The position numbers and the translations under genes are program-made. A stretch of DNA of 64,000 nt, taken from assembly GCA_037179385.1 (NCBI GenBank), contig CM074187.1:992001-1056000 (forward strand), in the 5' to 3' direction. The notes under the pieces are model-generated. The model saw only the letters and a list, made by a program, of their open reading frames with translations. It had not been told where the DNA came from and searched no databases. Origin of the DNA: Holothuria scabra (Eukaryota; Echinodermata; Holothuroidea; Aspidochirotida; Holothuriidae). Positions 14,201 through 29,200 of the stretch are shown in pieces (position 1 is the first letter of the stretch; each line of letters opens with the position of its first letter).

Positions 14201-17200
14201 CAAAAGTTCCTATACTTGATGAATGGAAATGACAACGGGAATACTGCACAAAGGCATACAACTGTTCAATACACTATTTGTACACGCACACTTGTCAAGC
14301 AACGAAATACTGCAAAAAAAAAAAACAGCAAAAAAGTATCCAGACACTTGAGTACGTTCAAAACAGCAAGGTAATTATGCCTATTCACGAAACTTTTACG
14401 TGCACCTATTGCCCGCTATAGTTACTGTACATTAATTGTCGATGGTGCGACTTCAACATATGCAGCTGTGTATGAGGCACTCTGCATGTGCTACTGTTAT
14501 GATAGCTCAGAGACTTCCCATAGGGATCGAACTTCCTACACAGAAACACGAGACTGGTCTAGGCTCTACACATCTCCATATACAAACATGTTAGGATGGT
14601 GCAAAGTCAGGCACAAATAACTCCAAAGAAAAAGCATCGTAGGGCAAAATTACAGTGGTTAATCTTTCGAAAATAGTATGAAGGGCTTAGTAAGAGTGTT
14701 TTACATATGCCTCATAATTATTTTATGAAATGTGTAAAAACTTGATTATATTGGACATCTTTCAAATTAACATCGTTCTGAATACCCTGAATGAAGCTGT
14801 AGCAATACCCATAGTAGTCCTTGTATGTAATACATATGAGAAGTTTGAGAACACTGTTAGAAACGGATCGCAAGCTCGAAATTTTGCTTGCTATCATGGT
14901 GGGGAAAAACCACTGAGGTTACTGTCTTCTGGCGCTTTCCAGTTTGTAAGTGTATCAAGTGCATCAAGTTTGTTGAGTGAATATTTTTGACATACTTTCT
15001 GGAGGACCTTATACTGTACAGCAAAGCAAGGAGCTCATTCAGTCCCATATGGAATTGAAGTCAGTACTTAGTGCCTTGTTTCTGCGGATCCATATAAACA
15101 TTGCAGACCAGACTTTTCGTGGACAGTGTAGTCACATTAAGTCGATGTTTAGGTCTAGTTTCAGCATATAACTTAACACAGTTATCATAGCGGGGAATAG
15201 CATCTGGGCATGACTCAGAGTACAGCATAAAAGAAGAAAAGTATGACAGTGAAAATTGCTATGGAAATTCTGAAAATTGCTACACAAAATGGAACTTGTA
15301 TCGCAAAAATGCTATGCAAAATTTCTGTACTAAATTATTCCCTGCAGGGTAGTCAAAACATTGTCAACTTTAAAGGTTTCCAAAGTTATCTTGTTGGCAT
15401 ATTGTACATTTCATATAAAACACTCTTACTAAGCCTTCATCCTATCTTCAAAAGGTTCATCCCTATTAATTTTTCTGTATGATGCTTTTCTCTTCAAAGT
15501 TATCTGTTCTATACCTTGCACTATCCTACAGTAAACGTACATACTGTATATAGAACCTAGTCCGGTCTCATATGTGTTGTGGAAGAAATTTGATCCTATG
15601 GAATGCTGTCTGAAAGCTATCGCATCAAAACAGTAGCAATTAAGAATGACCGAGTGCTTAATACACAACTGAATTGCATGGTCAGCAGTGTAACTAGCTA
15701 ACAGGTACAGACATGAATAGTTTTGTACATGGACCATGACTGCATGTATAGGATAATACGTCCATCACCAGTGTTCAGTTTTGAGCACAAAACAAGGTAC
15801 CTTGGGGTTGGTACATATTCTTTTTAGTTTTATTTTGTGTGCTATAATACTTAGTACCATGAGCTCAGCTGTGGAGACGTGTGTGGAATTTCCCTGCTAG
15901 CAAAAGAGTGTGTGGGTCTTTCCCAAAATTAGATTTAATTATGTGCAGGACTTTGAACACAAAAGCTGAATTCACGCAATTCATTGCCTTAGGGTGGACA
16001 CTGCACTCACCCGACATCTTTGTGATCGTTTGATGACTAGATGTTTATGCCTGGGATAAAGTCCTTCCACTTGGCTACTGGCAAATTCAGGGCGATTCAG
16101 TCTTTGCGCAAGGGTTGTCACTAAGAGAAATAATGAAAGTAATGAAATCGTTAAAATATCAAACACTTCTGCAGGACAATATTAACAAACAACTAAAATG
16201 CAATTTTGTTAACTTCATTTTTTTAAATTTAAAGTACTACATATTAATACTTTAAGTTTTGTAGCCTGCGAGTAATTTTAACTAGAAAGCCAAAAGGCTT
16301 AGTGATTCCTTGCCATATGATATATTGTAATAATGAACATGGATGCCCACATGACAAGCATGAGATCCCTCACAAATACTGAGGTATACTAGTGAGGTCA
16401 AAACCTTTTGAGATCATGTGACCCAAAATGACCTTTCCCCCTTACTTAAAACAATGGGGAGCAACTACCTAAAAAGACCATCAACATGCTAAATATGAGC
16501 AATTCACAAACTGAGTATGAGATCCCTCCACAGTTCAATAACCACATAAAAATGTCATGTCTACAAGGTTTTGCCCTTTTGTGACCCAAACCTTTGACCT
16601 CTACAAACAAGAGAAACCCTCCATGCAGTTATGATGCTGGTAAACTATGTTGTATATTAACTTGATAAAGAGATATTTTTGAAACAAGCTCTTTTAAATC
16701 AAAATTTCGGGTACTGAGGATGGCTCTCTATATAATGATGTCTCTATGATGCAAAAAGTTGACTGCATTGAGGTTAGTGTTAGAACAAGCCCTAATCCCA
16801 CCAGTCATCCATGAATTGGAACATACAGTAGAGACATCTTAACAGAAAGGTGTAACCTTGGCTATTAGTGGTGGTCCTTTTGTATTTGTTTTTTGGTGTA
16901 ATGCGCTTCCCAAAGGCTATGATGTCCTTGAAAATTAACAAAAAATGGGAACCCTATTAATCCAGAAATTAACAAGATTTGTAATTTGCCTTAAATTGTC
17001 TGCTTGTAGGAACACCGCATAAAAATGTACAAGTCAAGTGTCCTTTGTTTGATACACAGTAGATACTACTATGCTTGTTTTGATCACATGAACTACAGTA
17101 CTTTCTGAAAAACAAGCCTTACTGAGAGACACTATCTCTAGACAGGTAGGAAATGGTTAAATCCATTGAGCTGTATGATTCAATGTAAAAACCCCTCAGG

Positions 17201-20200
17201 ACACTGTGGCAGTCAAATGTGATAAATTAGGTAAGATAACAGTGACCAGCAATTTTCGCAGACTGGTGGGTCAGTTACAATTTGATTCATTTAATTAGAC
17301 AGTCTCAGTTCAAGCATGCTCAAGGATATTTGATCCAAATGATCAGTAGTTCTTTTTATAAAACTAATTACCCGTGGTATAATCGATTATCTAGTTCCCA
17401 CTTACATGTCCTTATGAGGACAGTGGTTTGTCTGTAACTTTTAACCATCTTTGATACTAAATTTAATGTTATCTTCATTTTTTCTCTAGGGTTATGGAAG
17501 AAACAATGTTTGTATGCTCTAAAAGAAATTTTGGGCATCATACAGAGCACTTGATCAGTTCAAAGTTTACACTTATGAAGTTCCCAACTGAACAATTCCT
17601 CTGCTTTGTGGGCATGGATTTTGTTCTACCCACTTACTCTAATGCGCATTAATACTGGCACTACATGTTATAGAGCAAAACTTCAAACCAAAATCAACAT
17701 AAATACTGTACTGAATGCACTTTTATGCACTTTAGACATTCTTAATACAGTGAGATTGCTTCAGTATTTTGAAATTACCCAACTTGATCATTTACATAAT
17801 GAAGTGGATTCCAAAAGCTTACCTACTGTACATTACCCATGCCATTCAGAACTCTTAACCCTATGCACTAATGAATATTAACCTTAACAGTTACCCTTTT
17901 TGAATAAAGTATGTGCAAGGTCTAACCTCTGATGACCCTAAATGACCTTTGACCTCCAGTAAAAAACAATAGGGATCATCTACTCAATATGGACAATCCA
18001 CATGCTAAGTATGAGATCCCTCACAATTACCCTTCTTGAGATATACTGTTTACAAAGTTTTGATATTTTGACCTCTGGTGACCCCAGATGACCTTTGACC
18101 TCCACCAAAAACAATAGGGATCATCTACTTAACATGGACAATACACATGCTATGTATAAGAACCCTCACAGTTACCCTTCTTGAGATACAGTGTTTACAA
18201 GGTTTTGACCTTTTTACCTCTGGTGACCCCAAATGACCTTTGATCTCCACCAAAAACAATAGGGGTCATCTACTCAATATGGCCAATCTGCATGGTAAGT
18301 ATGAGATCGCTCACATTTTTCCTTCTGGAGATATCATGTTTACAAGCAATTTCCAAGGTATTTACCATTTGACCCCTGGTGACCCCAAATGACCTTTGAC
18401 CTCCACCAAAAACAATAGGGGTCTTCTACTTAATGTGGGCAATCTACATGCCAAGTTTGAGATCTATCGGAGTTACCCTTCTTGAGATATGTTTACAGCG
18501 GGCGTCACATACGCACACACACACACACACACACATACACACACATGACATCACCATCGCACAGATTCCTTGCCTGCCTTCGGCAAGGAATCAAAGATTA
18601 AAGCTAAGTCATTTGAGAATTTGTTAAACCTACAGGTTGTGTGACATGAAAATGACAAAATTGGTTATTCAATCAAAACAGGGACCTCTGTGAAGAATAT
18701 GTTGGTTACATTAAATCCCTTCAAGAATATGTGATAAAGGTGAGGAATATGATGTGTGTGAAGACACACTGAAGGAGAGATAGACTGTAAGAAGACAGAA
18801 GTAGTGTTCAAAATAAAATGTAAAGAATGTTTCTGTTATTTTGGAAACAGTGAAAATAGCAGGAAACTACCAATTTGACCCAACTTTACACCAATTTAGT
18901 GAAGTGGGGCACATATAAAGGGGAACAATGCCTGACAAAGACACCAAAGAGGAATACAGGGCAAATACCCCAGGGCCTTGGAATGGCAATACAAAATGAC
19001 CCTTGCACCTGTACAGTCCATAGTTTTAACTGTTTTCATCTTTTACTTTTAAAGTTGGCTTTGACATTAAACTCATCATCTTTCACAACCAATATCAGTT
19101 TCTGCACAAAAGAAGCTCAACCAAGCATGACTTAAAAAGTTGTCTCTTCTCCTTTTGTTTATTAGCTGTTTCTTTTCCTTGTGTGTTTATGAGTGTAACC
19201 TCTGAATAGCACAGCATTACTTTTGTGTTTCCAAAGGAGATAGAAGGGAGCCTTAGGGAAAACAAGCCAGTGAGCCACAAGTGGAAAAAAAAACTGTGGC
19301 AGGCTCGACTTGAACCAATAGGTTGGAAACTGGGCCGTAAAACTCTAACTACCCCAACCAACCAAACCCAACCAAACCAACCAACCAACCAACCAACCAA
19401 GAAACCAACTAAATAACTAACTAAATAACTACAGCTGAAGAGGAATCAGGTCTGGGTTGAACAGCTTTCTGTAAGTCCTCTTAAGCCTTAGAAGTGGTCA
19501 TCATGAATCCACTGAAATTATCGACTTAAGACGCTGGCCAGAACAGGCAATTGATAAAGTCAATCACCTCTGACGACGTTTAGTAAATTTCTTGAGATAA
19601 TGTGCTTACAATCTACCTTCCACAGACATATAAAGACAGTCAACTCTCACCCCAAACTACAATTTTTGTAGTAGTCTATGGAAATTCTCAATTGGCACAG
19701 CTTTTGGATTGACAGAAAGTTCAAAAATGCAGAATACTATAGCTCATACTACACAACAAGTCATTTACTGTGAGTGTTTTAATTACATATTGGCACTCGC
19801 CCTGAAGCAATAAACTTACATTGTGTCTGGATAAGGATGAGTTTTAGACACTTGTGGAACTATTTGGCTTAAAAGAGTTATGCCTTTAACATGCAGGTGA
19901 TTTAACTAACAATAAAAATGTTTGTACAGTAGGACTGCCATGATAATCATTTTTCATTTATCGATATTGCCAGCATTTCCACAACAATATAGCGATATCC
20001 CACATTTTAAACTCGCCTTAACATTTGCCATCATCATGCTAATAATCCTATACAGTGCCTGTATCAAGGACATATAAACTCAGTATACATCAACCAAGCC
20101 AATAAAATTCAGTTTGAAGCTCAAGGTTTCATCAGAAATACATTTATTTTACAACCTTTGCCTTTGATCATTTTAGGTTACTGACTAAAGACAACAAAAT

Positions 20201-23200
20201 AAGAGATTTCGCAGTGGTTTAGTCGTTTATTTGATTCTGTAGCAATATCACATCTTGACAAAACAGGTCGATGTCATTGGGGCAAAATTATGTTGATGAA
20301 ATTGGGATTATCATGGCAGCCCTATAGAGGCTTTGCAATTACGTCACGGAACCGTCATGCTGGAGGACAATCAAGCCAAATACACGTGACTTTGTGCCGA
20401 CCGAACGCACTGCACAGTGTGCACTTTGGTATGCACGGTGTGTACACATTCAATGAGGAGACGTGTCCCGTGTGGTTTACTACGTAGTTACATGTACTCC
20501 AACATGGCCGCCGGAGAGTATTATGACGTCATGTGAAAAGCCTCCATTGTTCAATTACCTTTTTCCAACACTAGTGGCTGAGTGTAATATTTTGATGGTA
20601 AAGGATTAACTTCTTCCTTTGGTTCTATCCTCTTTACTGGAGATATTTCTGGCTCATCAGTTTTGGGTCTGTTATGAAGTAATCATGAGAATAAAACAGT
20701 AAATAATAATTGAATTTTAATGTGCCAATATCTGGCCAACGGTGTTGACCGCAACATGCTGCACAAGGTCATCTTTGCTCAATGATATCATCTCAGAGAC
20801 AATTCTTCTTAAGTGTCAGCTGTTCTAACTGGGGCATCATTAACATTCTACTGTTCCTGAAAGGTACCCATTAAACTCCCCTCCCCCAGGGCAGAAAGAG
20901 GTAATCCTATTCCATTCTGTTGCCTATGGTCACAATGTGATAATCCTTGCATAACAGGCAAACACTCTACTGTATATGGGCAGATGATCCAGGGAATAAT
21001 TTATCCAGTATCTCATCCCAATTTGCTACACAAACAGGCCAAGTTGCTACACAAATGAAAAATTGTGTAGCAATTTTTGGTGTGCATAACCCATGCATTT
21101 TCACAAATAATGTGTGAAAGACCTCAAAAATCTTCAAAACTCCTACGCAAAATTTGAATGCTAAATTATTCCCTGCGATCTAATCCATATTAAATTTCAC
21201 CAATTTCCACAATGATGCAAGATTAGTATACATTCTAAATGATAACATTCTCTGACTTTTAAGGGACTAAAACCCAAGAGTCCTGGAATCCCTGACAGTT
21301 TTTTTTCTGCCAGTGAAAAAATTGAAGGGTCCCCAGCTCACTCACAGAAATCTCATTTCCTCATATGCCAGAAATCATGGAAGCCTGCAATGATATGATT
21401 ATTTGTCAAGTTACAACAAATTTCTTAATGACACATCGCCTTTGTTAACATATGCAAAGTGAATTATATACAAGAATTTAATATGAAAGCACAAGCCAAT
21501 AAGTAGCTGTCATTCAGAAATTTTATTCACAAGTGTTGAAAAATGCAAGTGCTAGTTTAACGAGGAAGGTATTGGTTCTGAGATATATTTTAATGTTATG
21601 TTGACCAGTTTTTGTAAAGTATTATGCCAAGAGATTTACAAGATGAAGAGCAACACTGATCAGGGTGGGAATAGATGGGGCTTGTGCATCTCGCTGATAT
21701 ATAAATACAATCAAATACATGCAAAAGTCTTGTACATAAACCATCCCCAACAGAGAAATGCACACAGCTGATTAGTCAACTAATCTGATACCGTACCTGC
21801 ACAAATCTTCAACATATGTGGGCAAATTCTAGACATCTGTACGCACCTCATCTGTTTCATTATAATTCCTCCTAACATGACATAAGTGTGGTTAATGCAC
21901 ACTTTTTAATAAGTCTTCCACTGCCCCCCCCCCCCCGGCTACCCCTTCCCCAACTTGACTCTTCACCCACCTCTAATTTCTCTGTCTTAAGAGTTGATTT
22001 CTATTGCCATAGAATCCTTTGTAACATAATACATAACATTCACTGACTCATTTCCATTTCCCTAATACTTACAGAAGCAGAGTGATTTACATATTGGTCA
22101 AAACAATATTCCAAGATGAAGTTGGGAATGAACACAGTATATGGCACTTGCATCACAAAAACATGGTTGAAACAAGTTCATGTCTAATTGTGAAAGTACT
22201 TGAATTACCTACACAAAAAAGATAAAAAGCTTAAAGAGGCTCTACAATTTTTAAGGGAAGAAATGGGGAAGGGGACCCCATAAATCCACCCAGCACACCT
22301 ACACATTGAACAATGAGATCAAAAGTGAAACAGGTTAATACAACCAGGAAGCTACTTTATCAATACTAGCTAATAAATAAATTCACTAGTAGAATTGCTT
22401 TTAATACAGGTTTCACAAAGAACTAAAGTGCCAAACTGCCTGAACAGAGAACTGTAGATCCACATGAGAAGAGAGCAAAATGACAACATACAAATGTATG
22501 CAAAATGTATGCCCCAATGTACAAAGAAGATGTCTTCTGTGACAGCACTTTTGTATAGCATGCAAAATAAAATGAATTTGAACCACAAAATATCATTGCT
22601 ATTCATATTTCATATTTTTTTTTTAGATTCTTCCAGACTTATGGTGAACATGGAAAAGTGAAATTGCTACTTGACTCCCCACCTAAGAGTTTAGAGTACA
22701 AGAAGGCTTTACCAAGCATACTACATACACACTTGAATAATTTGACTGAGATAAATAACACATTATACGTACGCCATGCTAGACAAAGCATTCAGAAAAG
22801 ATGCCTTTCTACGAGTAGTCAAGCCTCCTGGTGAAAAGTATTTCTCCTGAAGTCGAAGGTAAGTTCTCCTCTTGTTGAATTTTTTCTGCTCCCTTTCATT
22901 TTTTTCTTTGATAGCCAATTGATGATAAAATTCCAGTAACTCATTTAGCTGATTGAAAGAAGGAAACTTTGTTCAGTTTTAAACTTATACCAAATGAAAA
23001 CAATAGTTCTCAATAATTTTCAGTAAGTGGAAATATATGTTCTTATCTTGTAAGAAAGACAATAGAATAACACATGTATCCTTTTTTGTGTCTCATAAGT
23101 AAAACTCCATTTAACAAACTAACTCATAAGTTGTCTAGCTTTGTGTTTGTAAGTACAGTATTACTAGACAGTTGTTAACACACATACTGTATGTATGGAG

Positions 23201-26200
23201 AAGATGTTGTAAGATACTGTGCAGTACATGCACACTATAAACAGGTCCTGTAGTGTAAGAAACAGGGCCCTTCACATTCAAATGGGTTGTTGGAAACAGT
23301 GTTTGTGATAAGTTACAAAAAAGTACGCTTGCAGAAAATTCAAATTTCAAAACTTCAACATTTTTTAATTTTTAAGTGAGATTTCAGAGTTCACTAGCAA
23401 GAGTGCAGGAATTTCCCTCAGCTGTATCTTGCACAACTTTTGAACTGAGTCTTGGAACCACCCAATTGAACACCTAGCTGGGAACCACCCAATGGAACAC
23501 CTACTTATTCAGTGTTAAAGCTTGTTGTTGTTGGATTCTAGAAAATAAACTGGAGTATAGACAATAAAGATAATGGAAAGTGTAAAGTAAAAATGGATTA
23601 ATTCGTAGTTGAACCGATAAAGATGAAAATTGGATACTGTAGCTGCATCTGAATAAAAGCAACACAGATTGCAAAATCTATTAAAAATAATGATGTTTTT
23701 GGACTTAAATGTTATAATGTCAGAAAGCCATTTAAAGTTTACATATTTAATGGATAGCATGAATGGCTGGTGTACCACAGTTTGCAAGAAAAGTTCTATT
23801 TCCAATTCTTTAATGTACCCGTTGTACTCCTTTCAACATAAATGGACATATCCTCTGCAAATGAGCCCTCAATTACTTTGGGCTTAAAGGAGTAATTACT
23901 ACAGTAAGCAACTTCTGTCACAGGTTACATTCAACTTACCCTTTCTGTGTGGGGATTGTCATATTCTTCCCATCCTCCACTGGCTGTTTAAGTAGAGAAG
24001 GAAAGTAAAAGATGCACTGAAAAATTTCTGCAAATGTGAAATTTTCTGCTTCTTATTAACATTTTCAGATTAACAAGTTTTCCAGGCAAAAAATAATATG
24101 CAGCATTTGTTAAATACAAATCCTAAATTCGATCTGGATTTGAAAAGCTTTCTTTTTCAAAGTAAGTTCTCTTAAGTGTTGGAAGTAGTCATCATGAATG
24201 CATCAAAGTGATAATCACAATTTTGGAAAATCTGCTGAGGCTAATTTTTGGACACAAAAAAGAATGATAGTACAACAACAATGTAGCTGAATTACATTTC
24301 TTGTTGTCATATCAAATACAAAGCTTAAGAACAGGTTGACTACATAGAGGTATCTGTATCAGCAACAGTTACTGTCAAGACTGGAAAAATGTTACTTCCA
24401 AAGAAAATGAATTTGTCCACAATTTCTTGCCTTTCAGAGTTTATGTAAGCCAAGTTGTCACCCCATTTCTTACCAAAATTTTCTTTTAATAAGCTTTCCC
24501 TAGTTGTACAGTAGTGTTGAGCAGATAACTGATAAGTGTTATCGGTATAGGCCGATTAATGGCTTTATCAGTAAGATATTGGAACTAGCACAAATGAAGG
24601 CCGCCTCTGATAATGGCCACCCATAACAAGCATTTCATCATTTAGTAAGTAGCTATTGAAAGTACTTAATGCAATTCAATAAAATGAAGTGCACTGTGTT
24701 GAACATAAAACATTCAAGAATTTCATTGCAGTGAACGTACACAAACTGGCTCCACTATACCTCAAGCCAGCAGTTCCTAGTCCATAAACAAGCGCACAAG
24801 GTAGGCATGGCCAACACCACTACTGTAACAATGATTACTGTGAACAATATTTGCTGCAATCCTGATGTTCTTCTGTTTAGATTCCTGGCACACACGTGCA
24901 CCGTGTGCTTGGTTGTTGTGAACTTTCAAAAGTTACGTACATCTATAGCAGAGGACATGCACTGTAATTGCACAATCTATAGGCAATTCAGAATACAAGT
25001 CTGTTTACACAAGTAAATTCCTCTAAATCCCACAGCAAATCTCAATGGAGTTTTACTGTGTGAATTTCGCAACATCCAGTAACAGTATCTTACCCAGTGA
25101 ACGATCAGTGCTGTGCAGGGCCGTCACCAGCTTTTTTCCAAGGGGGGTGGGGTGCATTTTGAAATTCAAGACGAGGCCACAAAGTAGCAGAAGGGGGGTG
25201 GGCATGGGAGGGAGCCCACCTCCCATGGTAGGGAGCTTTGCAATTTTCCAATTTAAAATGGCGCAATCTGGTGCATACCAAGAGAGGAAATTCAGGCATA
25301 GGATTAACTGTATCTGTGAGGGTGATTGATACAGTAATTGTAATCATTATATTCTCCTTGAAAACACATATGAAAGATTGACTCACAAATAAATTTGACC
25401 CCTAACACAATTGCGACTGTATTAAGTATCAAACACTCACAGTTCAAACTTTAGTCTGTTTCTAATTTGGTTCACTCCTCCAATAATCAGTCTGTCCATG
25501 ATTATGAACCAAAGTCCTGACGGGGACTATTGTTTTACACTAAAACACAACTTGGATGAAATGACTGATTCCTGTTATAAGAAATACTGGCACCCGGGCT
25601 AGACTATAACTAGGCCACAGTGTTCTACAGCTAAATTCCCGAAGGATTCGGTCGCATAAAACGACAACCCCCACTGCTACAAACTGACTATAACTGAGGC
25701 GAACTAATACTGTGCTAGTGTAACACTGTGGCCTGCGATGCTTCAAACTCGAAGCTTAGGCCGGGAGGAAGGTTGAGCGCAAACAACTGATTGAAATGCA
25801 GCCCTGGATTCACAGACGCAAATAGTGATAGACTAGAAGTAGTGAAAACGTAGGAAAGATTGCCGCTTGGCCGTTCCACACACAATTCCCACCACATTTT
25901 AAAAAAAACTCCACACCCTCCCCCAATGTTTTTTTTTTGAAGGGGGTGTGTTCGCACCCTCCCCCCCTCCCTGGTGACGGCCATGCATGCTGTGTAAAGG
26001 AGTAATCGTCTTATCAATATCTATGCTTTAGGTTACTTTGGGACTTATTATTTTGATTCAAATTTTGCACTTTACATTGCTCAGCAGATACACATGTTAG
26101 GTATGTTCCTGAAGGTGTTAATGTGCTTCTTATGAACGTGGCTCTTAACTGGCTCATGGTTTATATGAAATACATTGTAGATGATTGCTTCAAAACATTT

Positions 26201-29200
26201 GTCAGGTACAGGGAACATTTTTCAGGGAGATAAGAAACATGCAGACTTAGTTCAAAAATATGTTTAAGGTGCAGTAGTGTTTTATAATTTTGCAATGGTA
26301 ACAAAAACATTTTGTGGCTTACAGAAGATTTTTTTAAATTTTTATGTTATCTGTATTTGTATCCATATGAGCCTGATATAAACTTTTATCGGTTATGGCT
26401 TATCGGCAAGTTCTGATACCTCCATGATTGGCTCAAAACTACCTAGTGTTCCATTTTTTTTAACAAATGGCATGGCAAAGATGTCTCAAGAATATCACAT
26501 ACTGTAGCCCTATAAACTTTTCACTTACTGTATTGGGAATGCAATCTTGCAATGAGCTCTACAGAATGATTTTAAGTGGATACTCTACCTGTTTCTTTAT
26601 CACCAAGACCAATATCTCTTGATGTCCATCTACAAAGGCCACAAGCAAGGTAGTACACCTTCTTTGTCATCTTTTTATCTGGACTCTGCGAGTCTGTCAG
26701 AGCTACTGATGTTGCTCTAGTTGTAAGGCTATGGTTACAACTTGGGCAATCTAGGCAGTTGGCACAGCGGTTTTTCTTCAACTTGGCTTCAGCAGAGGGC
26801 ATGTTCTCCAGGCAATTTGGACAGGAGTAAGAATCCACCTTGAAATACAAGATAAATGCAGCAAATTCATTGTAAATGGAACACACAAATACATTCACTT
26901 TGCCTTTTTTCTCTGTATCATGTTCAGAAAATTTGGTAGGAGGACTCTACCAATATCTCTGTGAGGGGGGACATAACCAATAAAGGCCCTCAACTTTCAA
27001 ATGGGTTAAATACCTTATGGTACATGATTTGATACTCATAAACTTGATATCACTTTATGTAATAAAACCCTTAATAAGCTTTGGCCTGATCATGATTACA
27101 GTAAAAAAATTGGCAAAAAAATCCACAGGGACAATTTGGTAGACAAATGTATGACCTCCCTCCAGCATGTTTTGGTTCTGTACCTTCCATAGTCATTTCC
27201 ATTCCTAATCACATTGACTTACAGTAGTGTGCTGTGGTGACCTTATGAGCACACCATAAAGTACAGCAGCCAGATCATTCTTTCAGTTGATCGAGCACAT
27301 CTTCTACCCAGGCTGACAGTAGATCGTCACTGTCCCACCTCCTCTTTGAAAAATTTTTGCTGGTTGGGGAGTACTTACACAAAATGAGGGAGTATCACTC
27401 AATTCTAAAGATATCTAAGAATTTTACTCAGTTAGGGTAAGATGTTGGGCAGTGATGCTGATATTGATGGCAAGTATAAGGTGGAAATTTTGAGAGCCTG
27501 GAGGCACTGTGCAGTGCTGCCTGGTGTGGTGACGACCCTGCACTCAACTGACAGAAGGCACAACATTCAAAACAAAAGAGCACCAACATATGAGTTAGTA
27601 CACAATTAATGGACAACTTCTTTTTCCGCCATTGTAAACGTGTCTTTTCTTTGTTTATGCAGTACTCCGATTCATGCCCAGATGCTGTTCCGCGCTATGA
27701 TGTGGTGTTAAGTTATACGCTGAAACTAAACCTAAACATTGACTTAATGTGACTGCATTGTTCCACGAAAAGTCCTGTCTGCAATAGTTCTTTATGGATC
27801 TGAAGAAACATCGTGCCATATTGGACTGAATCAGCCCCTTGCTTTGCTGTTCAGCGTCAGGTCCTCCAGAAAGTGTGTCAAAAACATTCACTCAACAAAC
27901 TAGATGCACTGCTTACAAACTGGAACAGGGCCAGAAGACAGTCAGTAACCTTATTGTTTTCCTTCTACCATGATAATAAGCAGTTTGCATGGTTCTTAAA
28001 TCCTGGGACATTTCCTAAATTTCGAGCTTGCGATCCTCTTCTAAAAGAGTTCTCAAACTTCTCAAATGCGTTACATACAAGGAATATTATGGGTAATGCT
28101 ACAGCCTCAATTAGGGTAGTCAGAACGATGTCAATTTGAAAGATGTCCAACATTATCAAGTTTTCAAACATTTCATAAAATAATTATGACGCATGTGTAA
28201 AATACTCTTTTTAAGTCCTTCATACTATTTTCAAAAGATTAACCCCTGTAATTTTGCCCTATGATGCTTTTCTCCAAAGTTATTTCTGCCAGACCTTACA
28301 CTATCCTTACGTGTTTGTATATGGAGATGTGTAGAGCCTAGGCTAGTCTTGTATTTCTGTGGAAGAAGTTTGATACCTATGGGAAGTCTCTGAGCTATCT
28401 TAACAGTACATGTAGCACATACAGTGTGCCTCATCCACAGCTGCATATGTTGAAGTCGCACTATCCACAATGTAACTAGCCGCCAATTGGAGCATGTAAA
28501 AGTTGCGTGAATAGGCATAAATTTTACCTTGCTGTTTTGAACGTACTCAAGTGTCTAGATACTTTTCTTGCTATTTTTTGCAGTGCTTCGTTGCTTGACA
28601 AGTCTGCATGTACTAATAGTATATTGAACAGTTGTAGGCCTTCGTGCAGTATTCCAGTTGTCATTTCCATTCACCAAGTACCGGAACTTTTGCTCGAAAA
28701 TTGCGTTGCAAATTTTGCTACACCTATTTTTATTTGTGTCGCAAATCTGTCTTTTGCATAGCATTTGGCGATGCAATACCAGATAAATTATTCCCTGAAC
28801 AATAATCCATAAGACATGCATGATAATATTTACAGCTGTAAGCCTAAATATCTGACACTTATCATTCTTTCAACCTCATGTAGCTGTCCCTAGTTTATCT
28901 GTTTTATCAAAGTTCATGGAATTGAGATTATTCTCATTTCCTGTCACATTGGCTTAAGTACTTAAATAAATCTCTTTATTGTGTGGGTCCACGGTATGTG
29001 ACCACAGGTCTGGCAGCTGGTCAACATTACCTGTCAGGAAAACATTACTAGGAAATAGGTTTGACTCATTAGTGCAGATTTCTCTTTGTCTCATCCTAGA
29101 TGCACTCTGCAGACTCTGCACCAATGAGAATAGTAAAATACCTTTAGCACACTCCCACTTTGGCACCATGGGTGTAGACCCATGTGACAAAGAACTTTAG

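Larger units (their letters stand above)
12326..16010 (-). other. DCTN4 intron 6
   Basis: It contains a SINE (13,622-13,850) and the most complete copy of the 1.25-kb element (14,095-15,344). A short self-complementary stretch, GGAGGGAATTCCCCCTC, lies near 13,431. The remainder looks unique. Confidence 0.8.
16121..20558 (-). other. DCTN4 intron 5
   Basis: It holds two patches of the 145-bp repeat, an (AC)n run, a SINE fragment with a (CCAA)n tail, a hairpin-family arm and a TTAA MITE. The final ~400 bases before exon 5 (20,160-20,558) are GC-richer and contain many CG dinucleotides; no feature was assigned there. Confidence 0.8.
23984..26588 (-). other. DCTN4 intron 2
   Basis: It contains a decayed arm of the 4,317 hairpin family (24,125-24,215) and a hAT-like insertion (25,116-25,986). 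The remainder is AT-rich without recognised content. Confidence 0.8.
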
